From positions 1 to 44,578 of the IMG/VR virus record IMGVR_UViG_3300032288_002980: a stretch of DNA of 44,578 nt; one strand, given 5' to 3'. Shown piece after piece: positions 12,628-20,451 of the stretch. A model generated the notes under the pieces. It was not told the DNA's origin. It searched no databases and worked only from the letters and a program-made list of their open reading frames with translations. The stretch's first letter is position 1. Every line of letters starts with the position of its first letter. Source of the DNA: a virus. Made by a program: the position numbers and the translations under genes.

Positions 12628-13271
12628 TGGCATTTGTCACCAAATATTCTCCAAGCCTCACTCCCATAAGGGAATACCTTGTGGCTATTGACGGCATCTA
12701 TCAGAATACGATAGAATACGGCACATTGCTTCTCCACAGGCCATCCAACATCTACAACGAGACGGGTGGCTTGTGCGAAGAGGGCGTTGTCGTTAAGGCT
12801 CCGTTGAAGGATGGCTTGGAGGAGGACATTGTTGGCAAACGGGTTAGATTTTGGTTCTCTGAGGCTCATGCTACATACAAGGGCAATATGCCCAAAATAG
12901 ACGAGCATCTTATGGTGGCTCCAAATAGCATCATAAGCATTGAGGACAGGGAGGTGAACGACCACATCCTTTGTAAGCCCATAGAAACGGCAAGGAGCGC
13001 ATCTGGACTCATCATTCCCAACATTGAACTCATAAGCTACGACACACTTCAGAAGCCACAACAGAACTTCCGGGAGTTCTATACGGACAGAGGAATTGTT
13101 GTGGGCAAGAACGAACACTTCCCCGAAGGCACTGCGTTGTTCTGGGGCGATGAAAGCAATGTGCGTATTGGATGGAACGGCAACTTCCTTGTTAGAAAAA
13201 GAATGGTGATGGCAAGTGGGGATGACGCTAAGGCTCTCACGTATGTAAAGAAGAAGGTGAGAATGGCGTAA
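12627..13271 (+). CDS. Tandem two-domain cpn10-like protein
   Basis: A 214-residue protein that appears to hold two co-chaperonin-like domains. In the first (about 12-100), LTPIREYLVAIDGIYQ is followed by a divergent loop, then CEEGVVVKA and VGKRVRFWFSEA. In the second (about 105-205), VNDHILCKPIETARSASGLI is followed by FYTDRGIVVGKNEHFPEG and GNFLVRKRMVMA. The second keeps the S-G-L-I-I-P mobile-loop pattern and the G-I-V-V-x-x-G turn. It starts at the stop of the single-domain gene. It may act with it as a mixed GroEL cap, or be a diverged structural protein. The domain assignment is by pattern only. Confidence 0.55.
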   Translation: MAFVTKYSPSLTPIREYLVAIDGIYQNTIEYGTLLLHRPSNIYNETGGLCEEGVVVKAPLKDGLEEDIVGKRVRFWFSEAHATYKGNMPKIDEHLMVAPNSIISIEDREVNDHILCKPIETARSASGLIIPNIELISYDTLQKPQQNFREFYTDRGIVVGKNEHFPEGTALFWGDESNVRIGWNGNFLVRKRMVMASGDDAKALTYVKKKVRMA

Positions 13272-13516
13272 TGGCAAGGAAGAAGAAAATAGAAGTGCCT
13301 TTATTTGAAAAGAAGGGGAGAAAGGGAAGACCAATAAAATACGATTTCTCTGCCTTCAAGAAGCAAAGCACTTCCTATTTACTGCTTCAGGGAATAGGCC
13401 AAAAGGAATACGATTCCCTCCGCTCTACGTTTGCCCGTTGGAGGCGCTTGCAGAACATACAAGGACGATTCCGTTATGACTTTTTGGACAATGGAATAGC
13501 CATTTGGAGACAATGA
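13271..13516 (+). CDS. Small basic hypothetical protein
   Basis: An 81-residue, strongly basic protein that I do not recognise. The N terminus, ARKKKIEVPLFEKKGRKGRP, is Lys/Arg-rich, and the C-terminal part looks helical (DSLRSTFARWRRLQNIQG). DNA binding is plausible from charge alone. Its ATG overlaps the stop of the cpn10-like gene by one base, and its end overlaps the next gene by four bases. Confidence 0.5.
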   Translation: MARKKKIEVPLFEKKGRKGRPIKYDFSAFKKQSTSYLLLQGIGQKEYDSLRSTFARWRRLQNIQGRFRYDFLDNGIAIWRQ

Positions 13517-13821
13517 ATGAGAACTATTTTGTTTCATACACAAAGCACAGGAGAGGCAGAATCCGATTCTACCAGTTTCGGGAGTTTCTTGAATCCGGCA
13601 TCCAATGGTATGAATATGCCACAATAAAAGAACTAAGCAAGTCATGGCAAATCACACGAAAGCTACTCAGGACACGCTCACGCCCAAAAGCCCAAATGGG
13701 AATAAAGAATGGGAAGGAGGGGATTTACGTATTCCGGCAGCCAAGGATTTATGGCGAAGAGTCTTTAACCGCCACCTTAAATGCTACGAGATTTACGTCA
13801 GAGGCACAAACATACTTGTAG
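13513..13821 (+). CDS. Hypothetical basic protein
   Basis: A 102-residue basic protein. The first 80 residues look protein-like, with a helix-turn-helix-like stretch YATIKELSKSWQITRKLLRT that might bind DNA. The last 20 residues are Thr/Ala-rich and lie in the zone overlapping the next gene. The overlap with the gene at 13644 is 178 bases in another frame, which is unusual. Either both frames are used or the true end of this gene is altered by a sequencing or biological frameshift. Confidence 0.4.
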   Translation: MNENYFVSYTKHRRGRIRFYQFREFLESGIQWYEYATIKELSKSWQITRKLLRTRSRPKAQMGIKNGKEGIYVFRQPRIYGEESLTATLNATRFTSEAQTYL

Positions 13822-14093
13822 CCACAGGAATTGGAAACACGGGAGATAGCTTCTTAATAGGAGCGCTCCCTGCTATAATGACAACATTTATTCAAATCAC
13901 AAAGCAAATAGAAGATGGCGAAGTTAGCGAAGAAACATACAGAAACGCCCTCAACCTCATCCACGGATTTAAGCATAATATCAGAAAAGGAGAGAACGTG
14001 GATAGAGGCGGTGTATTCGGACTCAATTCCATTGAGCTTGACCTGGAAGGGCAGGGTGGAGGAAGTTACAAGGAGATTGGGCTATGGGATTAG
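13644..14093 (+). CDS. Hypothetical protein
   Basis: A 149-residue protein of unknown function. After a disordered N terminus, the core reads LRIPAAKDLWRRVFNRHL, then ILVATGIGNTGDSFLIGALP, then a helical region with SEETYRNALNLIHGFKHNIR and a Gly-rich end. Its position just before the terminase region suggests a packaging accessory role, but no motif supports it. It overlaps its upstream neighbour by 178 bases and its downstream neighbour by 179 bases, both in different frames. Confidence 0.5.
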   Translation: MANHTKATQDTLTPKSPNGNKEWEGGDLRIPAAKDLWRRVFNRHLKCYEIYVRGTNILVATGIGNTGDSFLIGALPAIMTTFIQITKQIEDGEVSEETYRNALNLIHGFKHNIRKGENVDRGGVFGLNSIELDLEGQGGGSYKEIGLWD

Positions 14094-14484
14094 TCCTAAC
14101 GCCTTACGCTACGGGAGCCAGCTCTATTTCGTTCACAACATAAAGGCAGAAGCCTATTGGAGTATGGTGGTGATGTACCACAACGTCTGTGATTCCATCC
14201 GCACGCCGGAAGCCTCCGGGGACGGGAAGGCATCCAACGAGAACTCCTCCTACAAGGTGAAGATTGAGAATAGCCTTAAATTGAAGCCTGTAATGGACGA
14301 GATAAAAAGACTGGCAGAGGATTTGTTTAAGAAAAATGAGGCCGCCGAAGCTGATTTCAATGCCGGGAAGCTGGAAAGTGATTTTGGTGAAGGAGCATTG
14401 GAGGCCGCACTAAGAGAAGTGAACAATGGCAATGAAGGTGACAATAGTGGGGCCAAAAAAAGAAAAGCGCCCAAGGAAGCCTAA
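13915..14484 (+). CDS. Hypothetical protein, possible small terminase subunit
   Basis: A 189-residue frame. Its middle looks real: EKERTWIEAVYSDSIPLSLT, then EVTRRLGYGISPNALRYGSQ, resembling a helix-turn-helix. A long helical part (LKPVMDEIKRLAEDLFKKNE) and a basic C terminus follow. Two genes upstream of the large terminase, a DNA-binding helical protein is a natural candidate for the small subunit, but I cannot show homology. The first 55 codons lie inside the preceding gene in another frame. No in-frame ATG exists at a more conventional position, so either the overlap is real or the start is a non-ATG codon. Confidence 0.4.
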   Translation: MAKLAKKHTETPSTSSTDLSIISEKERTWIEAVYSDSIPLSLTWKGRVEEVTRRLGYGISPNALRYGSQLYFVHNIKAEAYWSMVVMYHNVCDSIRTPEASGDGKASNENSSYKVKIENSLKLKPVMDEIKRLAEDLFKKNEAAEADFNAGKLESDFGEGALEAALREVNNGNEGDNSGAKKRKAPKEA

Positions 14485-14776
14485 ACGGGAGGAATACATA
14501 TTCCGAAGCCGAAAGTTATGGGAAACGCCCCTTGGACACCTTGCGGTGATAGAGAAGCAACAGTTTGTTGCCTTTACGCATATAGAGTTTAAGAAATATT
14601 TACGCAGGATGTTCAAGGGGTGTTTCATTCTTTTCACAGAAACGAAAACATCTTGGATAGTAAAAAGAATATATGCCTCAAAAGAAAGTGAGGAAAATGA
14701 TACGCCTCGCAGAAGGTACTATTATCTACCTAAAAGGACATCAGGTGATAATACGTTACGAGGTGGAGAGAATTGA
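14426..14776 (+). CDS. Hypothetical basic protein
   Basis: A 116-residue basic protein that I cannot assign. The N terminus, GPKKEKRPRKPKREEYIF, is very basic. The centre looks like a small alpha/beta unit (ETPLGHLAVIEKQQFVAFTH, KGCFILFTETKTSWIVKRIY). It overlaps the preceding gene by 59 bases and the next by 104 bases. The last 30 residues, in the overlap, are low in hydrophobic content, so the next gene's frame dominates there. Confidence 0.4.
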   Translation: MAMKVTIVGPKKEKRPRKPKREEYIFRSRKLWETPLGHLAVIEKQQFVAFTHIEFKKYLRRMFKGCFILFTETKTSWIVKRIYASKESEENDTPRRRYYYLPKRTSGDNTLRGGEN

Positions 14777-15089
14777 CGAAAACGGACATTGCCATCTTGT
14801 CCAGCACGGAGAGGTGAAGAAACGCTTTGTCTATCCGGCGCAATCGTATGCCCTTGGAGAGCCGCTGTTCCGTCACGGCCTTCGTGCCTACGCTCCCTCC
14901 TCACTCCTGGAGCGGGATTGGGAGGCATTTGAATCACGGAAGAAACTTATGGGCTTATTCAGAAGGCTTGAAAGAATCGGGGGGCGACTCCCTAAATTGC
15001 AAAACAGCAAGAAAATGCTAAATTGCATAGGCATTGTGGATGAGTTCATTAACAAAATGCAGGAGGCTCTACGAAAGCAAAAGAAATGA
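14673..15089 (+). CDS. Hypothetical protein upstream of terminase
   Basis: A 138-residue protein of unknown function. The N-terminal half looks like a small beta-barrel: LAEGTIIYLKGHQVIIRYEV, then HCHLVQHGEVKKRFV. The C-terminal half is helical and basic. ATG 14697 (giving MIRLAEG) is an alternative start that would shorten the overlap with the preceding gene. It overlaps the large terminase start by four bases (ATGA), so the two are probably translationally coupled. Confidence 0.5.
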   Translation: MPQKKVRKMIRLAEGTIIYLKGHQVIIRYEVERIDENGHCHLVQHGEVKKRFVYPAQSYALGEPLFRHGLRAYAPSSLLERDWEAFESRKKLMGLFRRLERIGGRLPKLQNSKKMLNCIGIVDEFINKMQEALRKQKK

Positions 15090-17305
15090 AAGAAGGAATG
15101 AGGGTGGAGAAAGGCGTGGTGATGGAGCGTATATGGACGCTTGATTGTAAAACTCCGCCCATTCCCGAAGACCTCACAATTGTGCCGGGCTATGGCAATC
15201 CCAAGGCTAAGTTCACAAGAACGCCCATTCCCGAATACATGAACATCGAAAAGAGCCAAATCCAAACGGACGGCTCAATTCGTTATACGCCCCTACAGCA
15301 GCAGTTCATCAAGGATGAGGTAAAGAAAATATTCCATTTAGGACATTGGTGTTACATAAGAGGAAATCTCACATGGCTCACCCCGTGGATGTACTTTGGC
15401 CTAAACTATTGGAAGCCCTCTGTGGAAACCAATGACGGCTTTCTTGAATACCGGGACAGGCAGAGAAAGATTCTTCATTTCTGTTGGAACATCTATCAGC
15501 ACCACAAGGAGCTTGGAGTTGTCTATCTCAAGGGTAGGCAGGAAGGACTTTCCACTTGGGGTCACCTGATAATGTTCTGGCTTGCCATCAGGGCTGAGAG
15601 GCAGAACATAGGTCTTTCCTCTTCCGACCAAAAACTCGCAGACGAAAACTTTGACGAGCTGATAAGTAAGCCTGTCAATGCCCTTCCGATATGGCTCATT
15701 CCTGTACACAGGATGAACAAGAACGAACTCTTGCTCGTTGAGCCACCAGAACGCCAATCGAAAACTAAGAAAACTGCCAGCGTTTCCAAAGCACTCGGAG
15801 GTTCCATCAGGCTTCGTGCCCTCACCAAACGTGGATGGGATGGTAAACGCCTGAATGGCCTCTTTGCCGATGAAGGCGGTAAGTGGGTGCAGGTGCAAAT
15901 TAGTAAGTGGTGGAGTAAGCAGGTGAGAGCCCTGATGGTGAATGGCCGCAAGAGGGGCTTTGCGTTCTTCCCAACAACAACGGAAGAGGGCGACCAAGGG
16001 GGAGCGGAGTTCCAGCGTTTCTACACACAGGCCGACATTGACACACGGCAGAACGGCAAATATCCCACCACGACAAACAAGCTCGTAAACCTTTTCCTCC
16101 CGGCCTACATGGGGCTTCCTGGTTGGACAGATGCCTACGGGAATGACATTGTGGACGCTCCTGATGACGAGCAGTGGGAATGGATGCAGCGCAATGGCCA
16201 CGATGAACGAATAGGAGCGAAGGAGAAGCTAATGCGTGACAGGCAACAGCTTCTTGATGCGGGGCTTGACGACCTCTACGCAGAGGAAATGAGGCAGAAC
16301 CCATTCACGCCTTCTGATGCGTTCAATAGCCTTAATGAGAACTGTCCGTTTGATGTCACCATCCTGCAAGCCCTGAAGCGTACAGCAGACACGCAGGAGG
16401 TGCAGAACAGAATCAGGAGGGGCTATTTCTATTGGCTTGACGTGAGGGAGCGTAGTATTGTGGGATGGAAGGAAGATGCCAATGGGCCATTTGAACGTAC
16501 ATGGGAGCCGCCTCCGAACTTGATAAACAAGACGCAATCAAGAAGGGGCATAAAGGCTCCGTCAAACGGCAAGCTGGGCGCATTTGGTGTAGACCCCTAT
16601 CTGAAAGCAAGCACCAAAAAGAAGGGCTCTAAAATGGCCGTAACGGGGAAGCTGTACTACAACCGCTATCACGAAGAGCAGAATAAAAAGGAGCGTGACA
16701 CAACAGGCCGTGATATGCCGGGATATTTCCCAACGCCTGCCATATTCCTTTCCTTTGCCAACAGAAGCCCGGATAGCCATTACGACATGGAGCAGCTTCT
16801 TATGGCCGCTGTGTATTATTCCATGCCAATTGTGATTGAGAATAACGCCTCTATTGCTGTGGAGAACTTCTTCAACGCAAGGGGCTACGGAGGCTTCCTG
16901 TTGCGTGAGGCTGAAATCCTGAACGAAACATCCCCAACACAAGTGCAGTGGGACACCACAGGAATCCATACAGGGGTGGAGGGAGCAGGAAGTGATGTTG
17001 TCCGCAGGGGAGCAACGTATTTCAATGACTTCCTCAGAGGGGACAGTTTATTCCTGAGCGACCACACATACAAGATAGCAGAGGAGCCGATACGCTATCC
17101 GTTCCTGACAAGCATAAACGACAATATGCAGTTTGATATTACGGACAGAACCAAGAGCGATGCCACGATGTCAATAATAATGGCTCATTTCTACGAGTAT
17201 AACGTGAACGAATATGACAATCCGCTTGCGTACAGTAGCACCCCTCAGAGCGATGTAAAGAGGCTTTTTCCAAGGGGGACGTTCCTTAGAAGGGTGAGGG
17301 TTTGA
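15086..17305 (+). CDS. terL: Terminase large subunit
   Basis: A 739-residue DNA-packaging motor. The ATPase half has a Walker A-like element in VVYLKGRQEGLSTWGH (about 145-160) and a Walker B-like GLFADEGGKW (about 258-267). The element lacks the usual GKS/T lysine and is of the diverged RQ-x-G-x-ST type. The nuclease half has the acidic motif AFGVDPY (about residue 500), an IVIENNASIAVENFF segment near 600 and SDATMSIIMAHFYEY near 700. It would bind the portal, cut concatemers and translocate DNA into the capsid. It overlaps the upstream gene by four bases. The length suits the large TerL of crAss-like and related Bacteroidota phages. Confidence 0.88.
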   Translation: MKEGMRVEKGVVMERIWTLDCKTPPIPEDLTIVPGYGNPKAKFTRTPIPEYMNIEKSQIQTDGSIRYTPLQQQFIKDEVKKIFHLGHWCYIRGNLTWLTPWMYFGLNYWKPSVETNDGFLEYRDRQRKILHFCWNIYQHHKELGVVYLKGRQEGLSTWGHLIMFWLAIRAERQNIGLSSSDQKLADENFDELISKPVNALPIWLIPVHRMNKNELLLVEPPERQSKTKKTASVSKALGGSIRLRALTKRGWDGKRLNGLFADEGGKWVQVQISKWWSKQVRALMVNGRKRGFAFFPTTTEEGDQGGAEFQRFYTQADIDTRQNGKYPTTTNKLVNLFLPAYMGLPGWTDAYGNDIVDAPDDEQWEWMQRNGHDERIGAKEKLMRDRQQLLDAGLDDLYAEEMRQNPFTPSDAFNSLNENCPFDVTILQALKRTADTQEVQNRIRRGYFYWLDVRERSIVGWKEDANGPFERTWEPPPNLINKTQSRRGIKAPSNGKLGAFGVDPYLKASTKKKGSKMAVTGKLYYNRYHEEQNKKERDTTGRDMPGYFPTPAIFLSFANRSPDSHYDMEQLLMAAVYYSMPIVIENNASIAVENFFNARGYGGFLLREAEILNETSPTQVQWDTTGIHTGVEGAGSDVVRRGATYFNDFLRGDSLFLSDHTYKIAEEPIRYPFLTSINDNMQFDITDRTKSDATMSIIMAHFYEYNVNEYDNPLAYSSTPQSDVKRLFPRGTFLRRVRV

Positions 17306-17335
17306 AATTTTTTTTAGGATGCCCCAAAGATTTCG

Positions 17336-17343
17336 TATTTTTG
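17336..17343 (+). promoter_or_regulatory. -7 promoter element TATTTTTG
   Basis: TATTTTTG follows the terminase stop by 30 bases and precedes ATG 17371 by 27. Together with the terminator at 17642 it would make a short single-gene message. Confidence 0.45.
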
Positions 17344-17370
17344 GGCTTCACATTTAAAAACATTTTCTCA

Positions 17371-17613
17371 ATGGCACTTCTAAAAATGATGACTACAACC
17401 AACCCTGCAACAGGAACTTCTGTAGTGGGCGGTTCTGCTTTCTATCTTTATAACACAGACCAAATCAACTGGCTCACTTTGGCTTCCAAAACCGGAACTA
17501 CAGCATCAAGCGTATTCGACTATCAGTTGAATGGCGGTGGAATTGGTAAGGCTGCTGTAAAGCATAGTGTTGCTAACATCACCACTGCTGCTTCCGCTAC
17601 CACCGTAAGCTAA
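17371..17613 (+). CDS. Small Thr/Ser/Ala-rich protein, probably virion-associated
   Basis: An 80-residue, small-residue-rich protein of beta-like composition (TGTSVVGGSAFYLYNTDQI, then LASKTGTTASSVFDY, ending SVANITTAASATTVS). The codon choice is smoother than in its neighbours, as in the capsid gene, which suggests strong expression. With its own promoter and a strong terminator it is probably an abundant decoration or head protein. The longer frame starting at 17302 includes the promoter and was rejected. Confidence 0.5.
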   Translation: MALLKMMTTTNPATGTSVVGGSAFYLYNTDQINWLTLASKTGTTASSVFDYQLNGGGIGKAAVKHSVANITTAASATTVS

Positions 17614-17641
17614 TAAAATTAAAAGTCCTTGAGACAATTAG

Positions 17642-17664
17642 GCCGCCCTTCACGAGAGGGCGGC
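17642..17664. terminator. Strong bidirectional terminator between convergent genes
   Basis: GCCGCCCT / AGGGCGGC is a perfect 8-bp stem (17642-17649 with 17657-17664) with a short loop. On the plus strand it is followed by a T-rich run. It lies between the plus-strand gene ending at 17613 and the minus-strand gene whose stop is at 17675, so it separates the two converging units. Confidence 0.8.
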
Positions 17665-17674
17665 TATTTGTGTT

Positions 17675-18712
17675 TTATTTGACATCCTTGAAGTATCCAT
17701 CATAATCTTCTATCCCAATGTTGTGTGGAAGACTATGTTTGCTTATTGATTCTAAGTTAAATCTATTTCCCGTTTCGCCATTTTCATTTTGCCAATCTCC
17801 CTCGTGTGGGTAGTGATAGCATATATTGTACGGGAGTTTATGTTTTACTTCATCAGCCCATATATTATCCCATGCGGCTCGTCCAAGCATAAGAGGAATA
17901 TTTAAAAGCCTTTGTATGCAAGATGCGTTAGGGCGAAAAACAAAAAGGTCAATGCCTTCGTGTTCTTTCTTCCCAACTAAATCAACCGCTCCTATTAATT
18001 TCTCAAAATAGCAATCAACACGCTTTGCGTAGCAAGACTCAAGATTGTGTGTGTCCATGTGAGCCCTGATTATTCCTGTAGCCTCTGGCACAAGACAAAT
18101 GTCCCGGTTCATAATAATGAGTAGGTCATCGGGATGGGAGAAGCAAGAAATCCCATCGGCAAGCATATCGTTCACTTTGGGCCACTCCTCTGATGAATGA
18201 AGCAGAAGAGATGCGTGAATGTCTATTGTGCATAACTTACTCCAACTAAATGCTGCTATTCCATGCCTGCCCATTGTATGCGTTTCCTGTGTCTGATATT
18301 CGTTCACAAGAATGTATGTTGTGGCCCTGTTTAAGTCGTAGTGCTGCCTCACGGAAGTATTCTTGGCGATGCAGGCAATCATTTGAGAGGCATCGTGCCC
18401 AATCATCTCCTGGGTGAATATGCCAATGGTGGAAGGCTTCGGGGTGGCCTGCACCCAAGGCGCACTTCTGCATATCAGAATATGAGGCTTTTCGCACAAA
18501 TGGAATTGAAGGCTGTCGTTCAGGATGTACAAAGTGTCTTCCTGATTCATGTCCCTGTGTAGCTTCTTGAAGCCAAAGTTGTGAGGCTTATAAACTTCAA
18601 ACGGAATGCCCAAAGAGGAAAGGGCGTACCGTGTGTTTATCAGAATGTTTTTGTCTGTGATTTTGCTTGAGTTCCCATCAAGGGCAATGATGGCTTTCTT
18701 AAAGTTGTGCAT
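17675..18712 (-). CDS. Glycosyltransferase-like protein (third gene of minus-strand operon)
   Basis: A 345-residue protein, probably a glycosyltransferase or sugar-processing enzyme. A beta-alpha N terminus, FKKAIIALDGNSSK, and the pair DDLLIIMNRDICLVPEATGI and HEGIDLFVFRPNASCIQRLL recall GT-A enzymes and their acceptor region. A classical DxD motif is not obvious. It overlaps the stop-proximal end of its operon partner by 14 bases. The substrate is unknown; virion or host-surface glycans are the natural targets. The assignment rests mostly on context with two clearer neighbours. Confidence 0.45.
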   Translation of the reverse strand: MHNFKKAIIALDGNSSKITDKNILINTRYALSSLGIPFEVYKPHNFGFKKLHRDMNQEDTLYILNDSLQFHLCEKPHILICRSAPWVQATPKPSTIGIFTQEMIGHDASQMIACIAKNTSVRQHYDLNRATTYILVNEYQTQETHTMGRHGIAAFSWSKLCTIDIHASLLLHSSEEWPKVNDMLADGISCFSHPDDLLIIMNRDICLVPEATGIIRAHMDTHNLESCYAKRVDCYFEKLIGAVDLVGKKEHEGIDLFVFRPNASCIQRLLNIPLMLGRAAWDNIWADEVKHKLPYNICYHYPHEGDWQNENGETGNRFNLESISKHSLPHNIGIEDYDGYFKDVK

Positions 18713-19745
18713 AGTATTCCTGAAAGGCTTGAAAACTTCTGAACGGGAGAACGAGTTTTGGGTCTTGTCCGTCTTGCTGGCAAATGGTTACTTTTTTGTT
18801 AGGGTATTTCGTTTTTGCCATTATGGCTGCTTTTTTTGGCTCTCTTGCGTATTCATTACCAAGTTCAAGAACTTCGTGCTGCGGAAATAGGTCGTAAACA
18901 ATTTGTGCAAACTGTGTCATGCAACAAATGATGGAAGGCTGCTTGAGTTTCTTGCACACCATGTAAATATCCCCGAAGCGACCAAGAATGACATACACAG
19001 GCCATTCTTTTTCCAAAGGGTAAAGAACGTGCTCCCAATATTCTATTTGCCCATCCGGGTCAATAAGTCCCGAAGCAACAAGTCCAGGCCATGCCCTTCC
19101 TCTGTGCGTTCCTCCATGTTCTCCGCAATTGTAGGCACGAGAAATGGAAGGAAGGATTTCCACTCTGTCGCCTAAATGGCTGCTCACGATTACGTCCCAC
19201 GATGTGTCGTGAGAGTCACTTCCGGTAGTCCATGTAGCAAACATTTCCTCCCACCTGTCTTTCCATGTTCCCCATCCCCAACAAGTGAAGTAGTTTTGGC
19301 GCATCACCTTCCCGTGTTCTTTTTCAGAAAGGGTAGAGCCAAGTGCATACCCGTTGTCATGCCCCCAAAGGCCAATGGTGCGAACAGAGGAGTCGTCCTT
19401 GTATTTCTCTGCTGCCCATTCAATGTACATGAGGGCATCATCAGAAATAATAATATCGTCCTCAATCATCAGAACGAAATCGGGGTTATCTTCCCACGCA
19501 AGCTCCAAAGCCTTTTTAATCGTGTAATTGCATCCGTGCTTTGAAGGAACAATGTGTGGATTGATTCCAAATGCCTGAAACGCCCCCAGCACTTCCATGT
19601 TAAAGGAGTTGTCTTCAAGCCTGTCCATTGCGGCAAATATCTTGTAGCGGTTTTTGTTAAATCCCTTTGCCCCAAATATGGCAGCAAGAGAGCGTCGGGA
19701 ATACTCCGGCCTATTGTAGGCGGAAATTGCAATGTTTATTTTCAT
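18699..19745 (-). CDS. GT2-type glycosyltransferase (GT-A fold)
   Basis: A 348-residue protein with the GT-A signature. It opens INIAISAYNRPEYSRRSLAA, like many family 2 enzymes, followed by a nucleotide-sugar-binding region and FVLMIEDDIIISDDAL, in which EDD is the DxD-type metal site (about residue 115). The motif NYFTCWGWGTWKDRWEE then resembles the acceptor part of such enzymes. The C-terminal 120 residues form a second, helical domain. It lies five bases after the preceding operon gene and overlaps the next, all on the minus strand. Confidence 0.75.
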   Translation of the reverse strand: MKINIAISAYNRPEYSRRSLAAIFGAKGFNKNRYKIFAAMDRLEDNSFNMEVLGAFQAFGINPHIVPSKHGCNYTIKKALELAWEDNPDFVLMIEDDIIISDDALMYIEWAAEKYKDDSSVRTIGLWGHDNGYALGSTLSEKEHGKVMRQNYFTCWGWGTWKDRWEEMFATWTTGSDSHDTSWDVIVSSHLGDRVEILPSISRAYNCGEHGGTHRGRAWPGLVASGLIDPDGQIEYWEHVLYPLEKEWPVYVILGRFGDIYMVCKKLKQPSIICCMTQFAQIVYDLFPQHEVLELGNEYAREPKKAAIMAKTKYPNKKVTICQQDGQDPKLVLPFRSFQAFQEYYAQL

Positions 19746-19750
19746 ATAAA

Positions 19751-20356
19751 TTATGGATGTTCTCGTCTTTGCCCATCTTCATTAACCCTGTAGAACAGAT
19801 AGTCAATTAAATGTGTTGGTATTTCATTTTGCCTCAGATATGCTTCAAGTTTGGATTCTGAATTCCCTTCATATCTATGGCAGTGGAAGTAGAAGTCGCA
19901 ATAAATAAGCATCTGATTATATGGGCCAATAGCAAGCCTATCATTAATTCCTCCATGTCCTCCCCAAGAACAGGCATTGATTTTTGTAGGGTTGATGTCT
20001 TCTAATAATAATGGAGAAATAAAGTCATTGTCCGGTCTTGTTCTTATCACAAAGTCATAATCATTGCGACTCAATAACATTAACTCTTTGCACTTGTATA
20101 GAGAATACCATTGCTGCAAAAATTGTTGCTTATTGGCATAAGGATAGTTGTCTATTGAAGAAACATCGTGAGAAATATCGGCTTCATAGACCAAAGAATG
20201 AGGCGTTATATATTCCTCTATTTGGTAAGGAGAAGGAACTTGTAAATAGAAAAATAAATCAACTTCGCCAAAGTTTGAGAGTAAATTGTCTTTTAGGTTT
20301 TGGACAACGTGTTTGAATCCTCTTGCTTGACCACTTATTAAAATGGCTGTCTTCAT
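19751..20356 (-). CDS. Glycosyltransferase-like protein (first gene of minus-strand operon)
   Basis: A 201-residue protein. It begins KTAILISGQARGFKHVVQNL, a start found in small Bacteroidota and phage proteins annotated as glycosyltransferase-like. A middle motif, DYDFVIRTRPDNDF, contains the R-x-R-x-D-N/D element of that family and could hold the metal. The start codon follows a minus-strand TACATTTG by four bases, so this is the promoter-proximal gene. Function in glycan transfer is inferred from the motif and the two neighbours. Confidence 0.6.
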   Translation of the reverse strand: MKTAILISGQARGFKHVVQNLKDNLLSNFGEVDLFFYLQVPSPYQIEEYITPHSLVYEADISHDVSSIDNYPYANKQQFLQQWYSLYKCKELMLLSRNDYDFVIRTRPDNDFISPLLLEDINPTKINACSWGGHGGINDRLAIGPYNQMLIYCDFYFHCHRYEGNSESKLEAYLRQNEIPTHLIDYLFYRVNEDGQRREHP

Positions 20357-20360
20357 GGCG

Positions 20361-20368
20361 CAAATGTA
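20361..20368 (-). promoter_or_regulatory. Minus-strand -7 promoter element TACATTTG
   Basis: On the minus strand TACATTTG ends four bases before the ATG at 20356, the same tight spacing as at 5540 and 6083. It is the only clear minus-strand promoter in the window and would drive the three glycosyltransferase-like genes as a leaderless or nearly leaderless message. Confidence 0.6.
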
Positions 20369-20388
20369 AAACTATTCGCATACAAAAC

Positions 20389-20399
20389 TGCGCTGCGCA
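20389..20399. promoter_or_regulatory. Palindrome between divergent promoters, possible operator
   Basis: TGCGC-T-GCGCA is a perfect 11-base dyad placed where the -33 region of the minus-strand promoter should be, and also upstream of the plus-strand gene at 20452. It is GC-rich in an otherwise AT-rich intergenic stretch. A repressor or activator bound here could set the balance between the glycosyltransferase operon and the virion operon. Confidence 0.35.
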
Positions 20400-20451
20400 A
20401 AACATTCATTGAATTGTTAATGGGAAAATTATGTTGTAAATTGCAGCCACT

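Noticed and set aside
12423-13334. A 303-codon open frame on the minus strand under the cpn10-like genes
   Set aside because: It is antisense to two genes with recognisable cpn10 patterns, has no promoter or translation signal, and its composition (Ser, Leu and His runs) is that of a shadow.
15401-16201. A 266-codon minus-strand frame under the terminase
   Set aside because: It covers conserved terminase motifs on the other strand and has no supporting signals of its own.
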